From Orbaceae bacterium lpD04 (GTDB lineage: Bacteria > Pseudomonadota > Gammaproteobacteria > Enterobacterales > Orbaceae): a DNA stretch of 64,000 bases. Within the stretch, counting starts at the first letter, position 1. Every line of letters starts with the position of its first letter. Shown here piece after piece: positions 48,972 to 58,856 of this stretch. The DNA lies in the NCBI GenBank assembly GCA_036251935.1, contig CP133967.1, positions 2,551,488 through 2,615,487 on the forward strand, given 5' to 3'. Below the pieces are notes generated by a model that did no database searches, was not told the DNA's origin, and saw only the letters and a list, made by a program, of their open reading frames with translations. The translations under genes were made by a program, and so were the position numbers.

Positions 48972-49012
48972 TTTATTTATAATAAAAATGTGAGCAAGTT
49001 TAGGAATACACT

Positions 49013-49888
49013 ATGAAATATGCCCTAGGTCCCGTGCTATATTATTGGCCTAAGATTGAAACTGAAAGATTTTATCAAGCAGCAATGCAAAGTGATGCTG
49101 ATATCATTTATATGGGTGAAACCGTTTGTACAAAGCGACGCGATATGAAAGTCGCTGACTGGATAGCATTAGCCAAAGAAGTTGCAAAATCTGGTAAACA
49201 AGTCGTACTATCAACACTTGCTTTACTTGAAGCGCCGTCAGAAATTAATGAAATGCGTCAATTAGTTAATAATGGCGATTTTTTAGTCGAAGCAAATGAT
49301 CTCGCGGCAATCAATTTAGCCCAAGAGCACCACCTACCCTTTGTCGTTGGGCCTGCTATAAATTGCTACAATGCTTACACCTTAAAATTATTGCAAAAAC
49401 AAGGTATGATCCGTTGGTGTATGCCTGTCGAGTTATCAAGGGATTGGTTAGTCAATGTATTAGCTCAATTTGATGATCTAAAGATTGAACGTAAATTTGA
49501 TATCGAAGTTTTTAGTTACGGCTATCTACCGCTAGCATATTCTGCTCGTTGCTTTACTGCTCGCTCAGAAGATAAACCTAAAGATAAATGCGAAACTTGC
49601 TGCATAAAATATCCAGTTGGCCGAGAAGTCTTTTCGCAAGAGCAACAAAAAGTATTTGTCCTTAATGGGATTCAAACCCAAAGTGGTTATTGTTATAACT
49701 TAGGTAATAATCTTAATGAGATGCATGGCTTAGTTGATATTGTTCGAATATCACCTTTAGGTATAGAGACGCTTGATATTGTAAGCCAATTTAAAGCTAA
49801 CGAATTGGGGCAAGCACCATTAACAACCATTAATAGTCGCGATTGCAATGGTTATTGGAATGGTATAGCAGGACTTGAGCTAAGATAA
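49013..49888 (+). CDS. ubiV: Ubiquinone biosynthesis protein UbiV (U32 peptidase family, 4Fe-4S)
   Basis: Partner of UbiU in oxygen-independent ubiquinone synthesis. The 291 residues (E. coli 292) have the cluster ligands C39, C180, C193 and C197 (SARC...KCETCC). It lies 41 bp after ubiU, and its TAA overlaps the csdA ATG by one base (TAATG). UbiT (SCP2-domain accessory factor), the third anaerobic component, is not in the window. Confidence 0.95.
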   Translation: MKYALGPVLYYWPKIETERFYQAAMQSDADIIYMGETVCTKRRDMKVADWIALAKEVAKSGKQVVLSTLALLEAPSEINEMRQLVNNGDFLVEANDLAAINLAQEHHLPFVVGPAINCYNAYTLKLLQKQGMIRWCMPVELSRDWLVNVLAQFDDLKIERKFDIEVFSYGYLPLAYSARCFTARSEDKPKDKCETCCIKYPVGREVFSQEQQKVFVLNGIQTQSGYCYNLGNNLNEMHGLVDIVRISPLGIETLDIVSQFKANELGQAPLTTINSRDCNGYWNGIAGLELR

Positions 49889-51087
49889 TGGCATTTGATT
49901 TTGCGATATTTAGATCTCAATTTCCAACGCTAAATTCAGATACTATTTATCTTGATTCAGCATCAACATCACTCAAACCTAAGGTGATGATTGATGCAAT
50001 AACCAACTATTATACAACTAACACCGCAACAATTTTAAGAAGTAAACATTCACAAGCAATTGCATTAACAGAACAATTTGAGCATGCAAGAACGCTTGTA
50101 AGTCAATTAATCAATGCCGGAAAAAGCCATGAAATCATATGGACTAAAGGTGCAACAGAATCGATAAATTTAGTTGCTCAAAGCTACGCAAGGTACCTAT
50201 TAAAGGCAGATGATGAAATTATTGTCAGTGAACTTGAGCATCATAGTAATCTAATCCCTTGGTTACAAGTGGCTAAAAAAATTGGCGCGAAAGTAATTAA
50301 ATGGCCAATTGAAACAGATGGCTTATTATCAATCGACCGTTTGCCTTCGCTTATTACTGATAAAACTCGAATCATTGCCATAACGCAAATGTCTAATGTA
50401 ACAGGGCAACAGCCAGATATTGAAGCAATAAGTAATATTGCTCATCAAAAAAATGCCGTTATTGTTGTTGATGGAGCACAAGGAATAGTACATAACCGCC
50501 TTGATGTACAAAAGCTTGATATTGATTTTTATGCTTTTTCAGCGCATAAATTATATGGGCCAACTGGTTTAGGCATTTTATACGGTAAATCAGACTTGCT
50601 AAATAAAATGGACTGTTGGCAAGGTGGTGGGAAAATGTTAAAAGCCACCTCATTCACTGATTTTGAAGTTGCTGAGTTGCCTTATAAATTTGAAGCAGGT
50701 ACAGCAAATATTGCTGCGGTGATTGGCTTTCATGCAACGCTAAATTGGCTTCGCTCATTTGATGCAGCAAGCGCTGAAATATATACTTGCAAGTTAGTTG
50801 ATTATGCAAAGTCAAAGCTGAGATCGTTACCCGAAATAACCGTTAACAGTGTCGAAAATAGTCCATTATTAACATTATCATCAAAACAATTCTATCATGA
50901 TGATCTCGCTATTTTATTAGCAGAGCAAAATATTTCGATTCGTAATGGCGAATTATGCGCGCAGCCCCTAATCAAAGCATTAAATTGTAACGGAGTTATC
51001 AGAGCATCATTTATGCCCTATAATAACCGTGATGATGTGGACCGGTTCATTAACGCAGTAAAATCTGCGGTGCAAATATTAAAATAA
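49888..51087 (+). CDS. csdA: Cysteine desulfurase CsdA (SufS/CsdA class)
   Basis: PLP-dependent group II cysteine desulfurase that supplies sulfur to CsdE. The 399 residues (E. coli CsdA 401) contain the PLP lysine K221 in FSAHKLYGPTG and the catalytic C357 in RNGELCAQP. Similarity to E. coli CsdA is greater than to SufS by eye. It is translationally coupled to ubiV and followed by csdE, which suggests a dedicated sulfur supply for the UbiUV clusters; that link is inference. Confidence 0.92.
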   Translation: MAFDFAIFRSQFPTLNSDTIYLDSASTSLKPKVMIDAITNYYTTNTATILRSKHSQAIALTEQFEHARTLVSQLINAGKSHEIIWTKGATESINLVAQSYARYLLKADDEIIVSELEHHSNLIPWLQVAKKIGAKVIKWPIETDGLLSIDRLPSLITDKTRIIAITQMSNVTGQQPDIEAISNIAHQKNAVIVVDGAQGIVHNRLDVQKLDIDFYAFSAHKLYGPTGLGILYGKSDLLNKMDCWQGGGKMLKATSFTDFEVAELPYKFEAGTANIAAVIGFHATLNWLRSFDAASAEIYTCKLVDYAKSKLRSLPEITVNSVENSPLLTLSSKQFYHDDLAILLAEQNISIRNGELCAQPLIKALNCNGVIRASFMPYNNRDDVDRFINAVKSAVQILK

Positions 51088-51095
51088 TATGAGAT

Positions 51096-51515
51096 ATGGT
51101 TAACATGATGGAATTAAATTCAACTGAGCTTCTCGCCATTTTTGAACACTTAACTAACTGGCAAGATCGTTACCGTCAAATTATTCAATTAGCAAAAATG
51201 CTAAAAGATTTTCCCGAAGAACAACGCGTTGTCGATAATCAAATTGAAGGGTGTGAAAACAAAGTTTGGCTTACTTGCAAAAAAAATAGTGAGCAAACAC
51301 TCACTTTTAGTGGTGATAGCGAAGGGCGAATAGTAAAAGGTTTGTTGACAATTTTAATTATTTTAGCAAATAACAAAACTGTCGAACAAATAGCACAAAC
51401 TGATTTTTTAGCGATACTTAAAGAACTCTACATTATTGATGAACTTAGCCAATCAAGACAATTAGGCTTAAATAATATTATTACGCGTATTAAGTTACTC
51501 GCTAATAATAATTAA
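51096..51515 (+). CDS. csdE: Sulfur acceptor CsdE (SufE family)
   Basis: Takes persulfide sulfur from CsdA and stimulates it. The 139 residues (E. coli CsdE 147) hold the acceptor cysteine C53 in DNQIEGCENKVWL, the SufE-family motif. It starts 8 bp after csdA; ATGs at 51096, 51105 and 51108 are all close, so the exact start is uncertain. The tcdA/csdL gene that joins csdAE in E. coli does not follow. Confidence 0.92.
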   Translation: MVNMMELNSTELLAIFEHLTNWQDRYRQIIQLAKMLKDFPEEQRVVDNQIEGCENKVWLTCKKNSEQTLTFSGDSEGRIVKGLLTILIILANNKTVEQIAQTDFLAILKELYIIDELSQSRQLGLNNIITRIKLLANNN

Positions 51516-51563
51516 TTTTTCACTATAATGATACCTTACAACAAAAAAATAACGAACATATTG

Positions 51564-53891
51564 CTATAAGCTAAACATCTCTTTTAGCCAACTTGGCGCA
51601 TCATTTTCTGGTACGTTTTCCCTTGGCACTTGGTTAAAACCAGCGCAAAGTAATGCCTTATCGGCAGTCCATGCTGGTAAAGTTCTAACACCAATACCAT
51701 TACATTGCCAATTTCCCTGAGCATCAATTTCAACCATATTAATATTGGATGGTTTAGCTTGTACGAGCGGTTGAGGTGCGTGTTGTGATAAGTATGTTTG
51801 ATAAATTTTTAGGGCCCCAGATGAACCTGTTAGTGCCATCGGTTTATGATCATCAAGGCCGACCCATATAACAGTGACATCTTTACCATCGATACCGATA
51901 AACCAACTATCTCTTAAATCATTAGTTGTACCTGTTTTAGCTGCTAGATGAGCGCTGCTATAGTTATTATTTAACGATCTAGCTGTGCCGTAATTGACCA
52001 CTTGCTGCATAGCAAATGTCGTTAAATAGCTTGCTTGAGCAGATACAACGTGTTGTGAATTAGGGTAGCTTTGATAAATTAATTGCCCTTTATCTGATAA
52101 CACATATCTTAAAGCACTCAATGATGATTTTTTGCCGGTATTACCAATTATTTGGTACATTTGAGCCGTTTCTAAAGCTGTCAGTTCTAATGTACCTAAA
52201 AATCGTGAAGGTACCGCTTTAATTTCACGCTTAGGTACGCCTAGCGATAATAGGGTCTTTTCTGTTGCATCAAGGCCGACTGCCATGCCTAAATTAACTG
52301 AGGGAATATTAAGTGATTTCGCTAATGCATCAACCAACATCACTTTATTTCGATATTGTTTATCAAAATTTTGAGGTTGCCAAACTGTTCGGCTATCCAT
52401 TTTTACCGTTAATGGTTTATCATCAAGCCATGTGTTAAGTTGATAGCGCTCAGGTAAACTTAGGGCGGTTAAATAAGTTGGCGGCTTTGCTAGTGAGCCA
52501 ATTGGGCGCCTACCATATAAAGCACGATTAAATCCTGCATAATGGGGATCGGCGCTACCAATTAATGCTCTTACCTCTCCCGTTTTCCTATCGATAATTG
52601 TAACGGCTGTTTGTAAATCACTCTTTTTAGTTAATACTCTTAAGCGCTCTATTTCTTCAGTTACGGCGTTCTCAGCTGCATTTTGTGTAACAGGATCGAA
52701 AGTAGTAAAAATCTTCATGCCAGAGAGATAATTAGCTTGGTCACCGAGCTGTTCCCTTAATGACTGCCGAACAAGCTGCATAAAAGCTGGCTGAGGGGAA
52801 ATAACGCCACCTTTTGGCAATACCGATAATGGACGCTGGATCAGTAGCTGGTAAAGCTCATCATCAATAATTCCCTGCTCTTCTATGAGCTTAAGTACAA
52901 CGTTGCGTCTTTCTAATGTATTATTCGGCTTAGTCCATGGATTATAAACTGAAGCGCCTTTAACCATTCCAACTAACAATGCTTGCTGGTCAAGGGTTAA
53001 CTCGTTAACTGGACGGCCAAAATAATAAAGACTTGCTAAAGGAAAACCGTGGATCTCTTGATCTGCATTTTGACCAAGAAAAACCTCATTGAGATATAGC
53101 TCTAAAATTCGTTCTTTACTATATCGAGAGTCTAAAATAATTGCCATGTAGGCTTCACGAATTTTACGTAAATACGAACGCTCATTGGTTAAAAATAAAT
53201 TTTTAACCAATTGCTGAGTCAAGGTGCTACCGCCTTGCACTGTGCGCCCAGAAATTAAATTAGAATAAACCGCGCGAAAAATAGAATAAACACTAATACC
53301 ATCATGTTGATAAAATCGTTTATCTTCTGTCGATACTAATGTTTGAATCAACGAGTCAGGAAAATCTTTTAACGGTACAAATAAACGCTGCTCATTATTT
53401 GGAGAATGGATCATTGTAATCAATTTAGGATCAATTCGTAGCAAGCCAAAATTTCGCCCAGTTTCAATATTCGTGATTCGCGAAATACGATTTTGACTAA
53501 ATGTTATTTTAGTACGAAATGCAGGCTCTTGTGCATCTGGAAAATTAAATGGTCTGCGATATATTTCAATATTATCATCATTAACAACAAACTCACCAGG
53601 CCTTGTTGCCACTAAAACTTGCCGATATTGCACGCCATTAAGAATTGATGCGATATCATCTTTACTTATATTTTCATCAGGCTCTAATTCAATAATTTGC
53701 CCATAAACAGCAGCGGGTAATTCCCAAACAGTACCATCAATGCGATCTCGAATTTGTTGATCTAAGTAAATACAATACACGGCAGTTATTGCAATTATCA
53801 CCAAAAAAATTTTTAGCAATAAAATACCCAGTCGTTTTTTCAAACTAATCTTTTTTATTTTATTTTCTGTTTTTTTAGCGTTCTTGACCAA
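51564..53891 (-). CDS. mrcB: Penicillin-binding protein 1B (bifunctional peptidoglycan synthase)
   Basis: Polymerises and crosslinks peptidoglycan at the inner membrane. The 775 residues are nearer the Haemophilus length than the E. coli 844. They have one membrane segment (about 21-41), a UB2H-like region, a GT51 glycosyltransferase domain (STEDKRFYQHDG, TLTQQLVKN) and a transpeptidase domain with SLAK (in RRPIGSLAKP), SLN (KSLNIPS) and KTGTTND. No ATG is available near the N-terminus, so translation appears to start at TTG 53891 behind a GGA-containing site. Convergent with csdE. Confidence 0.95.
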   Translation of the reverse strand: MVKNAKKTENKIKKISLKKRLGILLLKIFLVIIAITAVYCIYLDQQIRDRIDGTVWELPAAVYGQIIELEPDENISKDDIASILNGVQYRQVLVATRPGEFVVNDDNIEIYRRPFNFPDAQEPAFRTKITFSQNRISRITNIETGRNFGLLRIDPKLITMIHSPNNEQRLFVPLKDFPDSLIQTLVSTEDKRFYQHDGISVYSIFRAVYSNLISGRTVQGGSTLTQQLVKNLFLTNERSYLRKIREAYMAIILDSRYSKERILELYLNEVFLGQNADQEIHGFPLASLYYFGRPVNELTLDQQALLVGMVKGASVYNPWTKPNNTLERRNVVLKLIEEQGIIDDELYQLLIQRPLSVLPKGGVISPQPAFMQLVRQSLREQLGDQANYLSGMKIFTTFDPVTQNAAENAVTEEIERLRVLTKKSDLQTAVTIIDRKTGEVRALIGSADPHYAGFNRALYGRRPIGSLAKPPTYLTALSLPERYQLNTWLDDKPLTVKMDSRTVWQPQNFDKQYRNKVMLVDALAKSLNIPSVNLGMAVGLDATEKTLLSLGVPKREIKAVPSRFLGTLELTALETAQMYQIIGNTGKKSSLSALRYVLSDKGQLIYQSYPNSQHVVSAQASYLTTFAMQQVVNYGTARSLNNNYSSAHLAAKTGTTNDLRDSWFIGIDGKDVTVIWVGLDDHKPMALTGSSGALKIYQTYLSQHAPQPLVQAKPSNINMVEIDAQGNWQCNGIGVRTLPAWTADKALLCAGFNQVPRENVPENDAPSWLKEMFSL

Positions 53892-53965
53892 TGCTATTCC
53901 ATTCCATACGCAACTCTAGTTGAGTGGTGTATAATAGCACAAATTCTTAGCATTTGAGTATTTGT

Positions 53966-54679
53966 ATGGTTTTTCTATCCCCTCTTCAATCAGGCATTTT
54001 CATTAAACGCTACAAACGCTTTTTAGCTGATATTTTATTACCCAATAATGAAATTATTACGATTCATTGTGCAAATACGGGTGCAATGACTGGATGCGCA
54101 GCTGTCGGCGATACTGTTTGGTATTCAACATCAACAAACCCTAAACGAAAATTACCCTTTAGTTGGGAATTGACTTATACCAAAGATAACTACCGTATTT
54201 GCGTTAATACAATCAGAGCAAATCAGATTGTTAAAGAAGCCTTTTTACAGCAAAAAATAAAAGAATTTACCTCATATGAACAGATATTTTCTGAAATAAA
54301 ATACGGTGATGAAAATAGCCGAATAGATTTATTGTTAGAAGATCCTCAAAATAGCCAGTGCTATGTGGAAGTCAAATCAACAACATTATTTAATGATCGC
54401 AATAAATTTGGCTATTTTCCGGATGCAGTGACTGCGCGTGGACAAAAGCATTTACGAGAATTAAAATTAATGGCTAGCCAAGGACATAGAGCTGTGATCT
54501 TTTTTCTGGTGCTTCATTCTGGTGTTAAATACTTTTCACCAGCGGCACAAATTGACCCATTATACTGCCAATTATTAAAAGATGCGGTAGAAAATGGAGT
54601 TGAAATATTGTGTTATAACACCAATATTTCAACAACAGAAATCACGCTCAAGCAAGCTATTCCAATTATGCTGGATTAG
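53966..54679 (+). CDS. sfsA: SfsA family protein (sugar fermentation stimulation / nucleic-acid binding)
   Basis: A family with an OB-fold-like N-terminus and a nuclease-like C-terminal part; E. coli SfsA was found as a factor stimulating maltose gene expression, but its biochemical role is unclear. The 237 residues carry CANTGAMTGCA, RIDLLLED, YVEVKSTTL and FPDAVTARGQKHLREL, matching E. coli SfsA (234). ATG 53966 is preferred over TTG 53954. Its 3' end overlaps that of mepM by 14 bp on the opposite strand. Confidence 0.93.
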   Translation: MVFLSPLQSGIFIKRYKRFLADILLPNNEIITIHCANTGAMTGCAAVGDTVWYSTSTNPKRKLPFSWELTYTKDNYRICVNTIRANQIVKEAFLQQKIKEFTSYEQIFSEIKYGDENSRIDLLLEDPQNSQCYVEVKSTTLFNDRNKFGYFPDAVTARGQKHLRELKLMASQGHRAVIFFLVLHSGVKYFSPAAQIDPLYCQLLKDAVENGVEILCYNTNISTTEITLKQAIPIMLD

Positions 54680-56078
54680 CTTCTTCTGCGTTTACGTTAT
54701 TTTTATCAGACGAAAAAGCAAGCTTAGGTTTAATATCCTTGAGCTGCTCTAAAAATGTAGTTTTAGATTTACCAGTTAATCCAGATGAAACCGGTAAATT
54801 AGCGGTTAAAGGATTAACTGCTTGACCATTAATATGTAGCTCATAATGTAAATGAGGCCCCGTTGAACGCCCCGTATTACCAGATAAGGCTATTTTATCG
54901 CCTTTTTTAACTTGCTGACCTGGCTTAACTAAAATCTTATCAAGATGCATATATTTGGTCATATATTGTCGTCCATGACGGATAGCAATAAAATTACCTG
55001 CTGAACCACTATATTTAGCAATAACAACCTCTCCTTCACCGACAGATAAAACCGGTGTACCGCGCGAAACGGCAAAATCAGCCCCATTATGAGGTGCAAT
55101 TTTTTTAGTAACAGGATGTAATCGCCTTGGGTTAAATGGCGATGAGATACGTGCAGGCTTATCTAGAGGATAACGTAAAAAGCTTTGTGACAAACCATCA
55201 CCATTAATATCATAATAAGAACCATCTTCCGCTAGGATTGCATAATAATCTTTACTACCATTTCTAATTCTAACCGCTAAAAGTTGACTATTTTCATGAA
55301 TATCATCAAGCATTTCACGAGATAATAGTACTGAAAATTTATCACCTTTTTGTAAGCGTCTAAAATCAAGTTGCCATTGTAGCGCCTTAGTAATTATTGA
55401 AATTTCATTACTTGTTAATCCTGAATTCTTAGCATCAATAACAAAATTAGAATCGATATCACCAGTGATACTAAATGGTTGCCAAACCCCTTCACGGGTT
55501 TCAGTCCTCTCTATAAAATCATCACCATTACGTTCATAAATTCGAATATTATTATTAGATATAATCCAGTTAAACGTTTTTAAATTATGCTCGCTATCTG
55601 TAGTCCAACTGATCTGCTGCCCAATACGTAAATTAGCTAACTGCTTATATTCTTTAGTTAGCAAGTAGATATCAGCTCGATTAACGCCATATTGTGCCAA
55701 TATGCCGTATAAAGAGTCACCTCGCCCAACCGTATATTGAACTAGGTTATCATCTTGTGCAATTGCGGTATCAAGTTCGTCTTTAACAACGTCATCTTCT
55801 GGTTTGGGCTGATCTAACGATTCCGATAATTGAGATTGAGCAGGATTTCTATCTTCGACAATCTCAATTGTCGCATTGCCGACAATTGCAGGTAATCGCT
55901 CATTTTCAAGCACAGTTGTTTGCACTTGTTCTGTAAGCGGAATATATACGGTACGATTTGGATTGAGGGGACGCCACAACACAAAAAATAGAATAATAAG
56001 AATCAAAGCACCTAATACGGCAAAATAAGGAATTTTAATTCCATTACTTATGGTAGTAGATGGATCAGTCTGTTGCAC
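54666..56078 (-). CDS. mepM: Murein DD-endopeptidase MepM (LysM + M23 peptidase)
   Basis: Cleaves crosslinks in peptidoglycan to let the sacculus grow. The 470 residues (E. coli MepM 440) have an N-terminal membrane anchor (about 17-35), a LysM-like region (about 113-165, YTVGRGDSLYGILAQYGV), and an M23 domain with zinc ligands in PHNGADF and GPHLHYELH. The start is GTG 56078 with AAGG 9 nt upstream. The order mepM-znuA / znuC-znuB is the same as in E. coli. Confidence 0.94.
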   Translation of the reverse strand: MQQTDPSTTISNGIKIPYFAVLGALILIILFFVLWRPLNPNRTVYIPLTEQVQTTVLENERLPAIVGNATIEIVEDRNPAQSQLSESLDQPKPEDDVVKDELDTAIAQDDNLVQYTVGRGDSLYGILAQYGVNRADIYLLTKEYKQLANLRIGQQISWTTDSEHNLKTFNWIISNNNIRIYERNGDDFIERTETREGVWQPFSITGDIDSNFVIDAKNSGLTSNEISIITKALQWQLDFRRLQKGDKFSVLLSREMLDDIHENSQLLAVRIRNGSKDYYAILAEDGSYYDINGDGLSQSFLRYPLDKPARISSPFNPRRLHPVTKKIAPHNGADFAVSRGTPVLSVGEGEVVIAKYSGSAGNFIAIRHGRQYMTKYMHLDKILVKPGQQVKKGDKIALSGNTGRSTGPHLHYELHINGQAVNPLTANLPVSSGLTGKSKTTFLEQLKDIKPKLAFSSDKNNVNAEEANPA

Positions 56079-56112
56079 TCAAAATAACCTTTTTATCGTT
56101 AAAAATTTTAGC

Positions 56113-57057
56113 CTATTCTAAACAATTTAGAAATTGTTGTGCTATTTTTAATAAAAATTTACAGTATGCATCTGTAGATAACTCAATATCCATGCCCAAT
56201 GGGTCAATTTCACCCACTTTCACACGAGTACCATCAACTAGTTTATTAATAATTGCAGGACTAAACTGAGGCTCTTTAAACACACAAACTGCATTTTTAT
56301 GGCTTAATTCGCTTTGAATTTCATAGATTTTTTTTACCCCAGGCTGAATAGCTGGATTAACGGTAAAACTCCCTAAATGATTTAGATTAAATTCGCTTTC
56401 GAAATAACCATATCCATCATGAAAAACAAAATAACCTTTATTTTGTACGCTATTCAATTTTTTTGCAATGATTTGTTCAGTATCTTTTAATTTCGACGTA
56501 AATTTACTTAAATTTTCATCTAATAAACTCGCTTTATCTGGATAAATTACAACCAATTTATCGTGAATACTCTGTGCTGCGGCTCTTGCAATTTGAGGTG
56601 AGAGCCAAATATGCATATCAAACTGTCCATGGTGATGCTCGTGATGGTGGTCATCGCTAGAATGCTCATCATGGTCATGTTCATCACTTTCTTCTTCATG
56701 TGAATGCCCAGCGCGAAGCAGTGCTTTTATATTAGGATTAGCTGCAAGTTCTAACTGTTTAGAATTATCAATACTTTTCAAAAAATTAGGTAAAAAAGCC
56801 TCCATGTCATCACCAACCCAAATAATTAAATCTGCCGATTTTATTTTGATTAGATCTGATGGTTTTAATGAATAAGTATGAGGTGACGCGCCATCAGGTA
56901 ATAAAATATCGGTGTCAGTAACGCCATCTGCAATGGCTGCCGTAATAAACCCAAGAGGCTTAACGGAGGTAAGAACTTTAGCTTGCACAAAATTTATCGA
57001 TAAGCTAATGCTAAAGAAGAATAAAATAAATTTTTTTATTAAATTATATTTAAACAT
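56113..57057 (-). CDS. znuA: High-affinity zinc ABC transporter, periplasmic binding protein
   Basis: Captures Zn2+ in the periplasm for ZnuBC. The 314 residues begin with a signal peptide (about 1-26, cut after VQA). They include the conserved zinc-ligand histidines H60 (GASPHTYSL) and H149 (DMHIWLSP), and a long His/Asp/Glu-rich loop at 118-143 typical of ZnuA. It is divergent from znuCB with a Zur box between. Confidence 0.96.
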   Translation of the reverse strand: MFKYNLIKKFILFFFSISLSINFVQAKVLTSVKPLGFITAAIADGVTDTDILLPDGASPHTYSLKPSDLIKIKSADLIIWVGDDMEAFLPNFLKSIDNSKQLELAANPNIKALLRAGHSHEEESDEHDHDEHSSDDHHHEHHHGQFDMHIWLSPQIARAAAQSIHDKLVVIYPDKASLLDENLSKFTSKLKDTEQIIAKKLNSVQNKGYFVFHDGYGYFESEFNLNHLGSFTVNPAIQPGVKKIYEIQSELSHKNAVCVFKEPQFSPAIINKLVDGTRVKVGEIDPLGMDIELSTDAYCKFLLKIAQQFLNCLE

Positions 57058-57085
57058 ATATAATACTCTTATGTAATAAAGAAAG

Positions 57086-57109
57086 GTTATGTTATATTAT
57101 AACATTAAC
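57086..57109. promoter_or_regulatory. Zur operator between znuA and znuCB
   Basis: The core ATGTTATATTATAACAT (57089-57105) is a near-perfect palindrome and matches the enterobacterial Zur box. It lies 32 bp before the znuA start and 28 bp before the znuC start, so zinc-bound Zur can repress both directions at once. Confidence 0.85.
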
Positions 57110-57132
57110 TAAAACAAGAATTTTAAAATATC

Positions 57133-57906
57133 ATGCAATCGCTCGTTTCTATTAAAAATGTTGCAGTTGAATTTAACCATCAAAAAGTGCTGGAGAATAT
57201 TTCTTTCTCAATTGAAATGGGTAAAATCATCACATTATTAGGCCCAAATGGCGCTGGAAAATCAACGTTAGTTAAGCTGGTATTAGGTTTATTACAACCA
57301 ACAAAAGGACAAATAGTTAGAAAAGCAAATCTAACAATTGGCTACGTCCCGCAAAAATTAAAACTAGACCCAACTCTCCCTCTTACGGTTAAGCGATTCA
57401 TTGAATTAAATAGAAATATTACTAGTAATGATATTGAAAATATACTTCAGCGAGTTAATGGTTCACATTTGCTAAATAAAACCATGCATCAATTATCAGG
57501 CGGTGAGATGCAACGTGTCTTATTGGCTCAAGCCTTAATAAAAAAACCAGAGTTATTGATTTTAGATGAACCCACCCAAGGGGTTGATGTAAATGGTCAA
57601 ATGTCACTATATAATTTAATCGCAAATGCTAAAAATGAATTCAATTGCGCGGTATTAATGGTATCACATGATTTACATCTTGTTATGGCAAAAACTGATG
57701 AAGTGATTTGTTTAAATAAACATATTTGTTGTGTAGGTACACCGGCCCTAGTATCGAATGATCCCGAATTTATTGCACTATTTGGGCGTAGTGCTGCAAA
57801 TCAGCTTGCTGTATATCGACACCATCATCTTTACCAGCATTCTCATCAACAGCATTATCAGGGACGAATAAAGTTACCAACACTTGGAGCTATCCGCCAT
57901 GTTTGA
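57133..57906 (+). CDS. znuC: Zinc ABC transporter, ATP-binding protein
   Basis: ATPase of the zinc importer. In its 257 residues Walker A is GPNGAGKST (37-45), the signature is LSGGEMQRV (about 120), and Walker B is [14 protein letters not shown]-terminal His-rich tail ([15 protein letters not shown]) is present, as is common in ZnuC, and may sense zinc. Its last codons overlap the znuB start. Confidence 0.96.
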   Translation: MQSLVSIKNVAVEFNHQKVLENISFSIEMGKIITLLGPNGAGKSTLVKLVLGLLQPTKGQIVRKANLTIGYVPQKLKLDPTLPLTVKRFIELNRNITSNDIENILQRVNGSHLLNKTMHQLSGGEMQRVLLAQALIKKPELLILDEPTQGVDVNGQMSLYNLIANAKNEFNCAVLMVSHDLHLVMAKTDEVICLNKHICCVGTPALVSNDPEFIALFGRSAANQLAVYRHHHLYQHSHQQHYQGRIKLPTLGAIRHV

Positions 57907-58699
57907 ATTATTACTACCACCTTTAATCGTTGGGATCGCTTTGTCTTTTATTACCGGCCCACTAGGTTCATTTGTTGTTTGGCGTAAGATGTCTTATTTT
58001 GGTGATACATTATCACATGCAGCTTTATTAGGGATTGCTTTCGGTTTTTTACTCAATATTAACCCTTTTTATGCAGTAATATTTATAACCATCATTTTAG
58101 CAGTTGCCCTTGTCTACTTAGAATCACAACAAAAACTCGCTATTGATACGCTATTAGGAATTTTAGCCCATAGCTCTTTATCACTCGGAGTTATCGTAAT
58201 TAGTTTAATGAAAAATATTAGAGTTGATTTGATGGGCTATCTATTTGGTGATCTATTATCGATTACCTTTACTGACGTATATTTTATTGTTACGGGTATT
58301 ATTATTGTTGGTATAATTTTATTTTTTAATTGGAACAAATTCCTTTTCGTCACTGTGAATGAAGAACTTGCCTTTAGTTATGGAATCAATATTGTTAAAA
58401 CTAAATTAATGTTAACATTAATATTAGCCTTAACAATTGGCTTATCAATGAAGTTCGTCGGCGCTCTGATAATAACCTCTTTACTTATTATACCTGCAGC
58501 AACCGCTCGATTTTACGCTAAAACACCTGAAAAAATGGCAATTTTAGCCATCTTAATGGGTATTGTTTCGGTAATAGGGGGATTAATGTTTTCCGCTTAT
58601 TATGATACGCCAACAGGCCCTTCCGTTGTTGTCGTTAATGCCATACTATTTATCTTCTCATTATTATTAACAAAGATGGGGAAAATACAGGTCAATTGA
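57899..58699 (+). CDS. znuB: Zinc ABC transporter, permease
   Basis: Membrane channel of the zinc importer. The 266 residues (E. coli 261) have about eight helices and the family sequences [26 protein letters not shown] and [21 protein letters not shown]. The ATG at 57899 overlaps the znuC end by 8 bp and has GGAG 9 nt upstream; a TTG at 57884 is unlikely. Confidence 0.96.
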   Translation: MFELLLPPLIVGIALSFITGPLGSFVVWRKMSYFGDTLSHAALLGIAFGFLLNINPFYAVIFITIILAVALVYLESQQKLAIDTLLGILAHSSLSLGVIVISLMKNIRVDLMGYLFGDLLSITFTDVYFIVTGIIIVGIILFFNWNKFLFVTVNEELAFSYGINIVKTKLMLTLILALTIGLSMKFVGALIITSLLIIPAATARFYAKTPEKMAILAILMGIVSVIGGLMFSAYYDTPTGPSVVVVNAILFIFSLLLTKMGKIQVN

Positions 58700-58856
58700 G
58701 CATTGTGTGATGAATATCATAGCTTAAAATTTCTAACGAAAAAATGAAACATCAATATGAGACCCTCATCGAATAAATAATTATTAAAAAGAGCTTAAGA
58801 TAAATTAACCAATACATTATTCTCATTCTAAAAATATTGGATTTAATTTAATCTAT

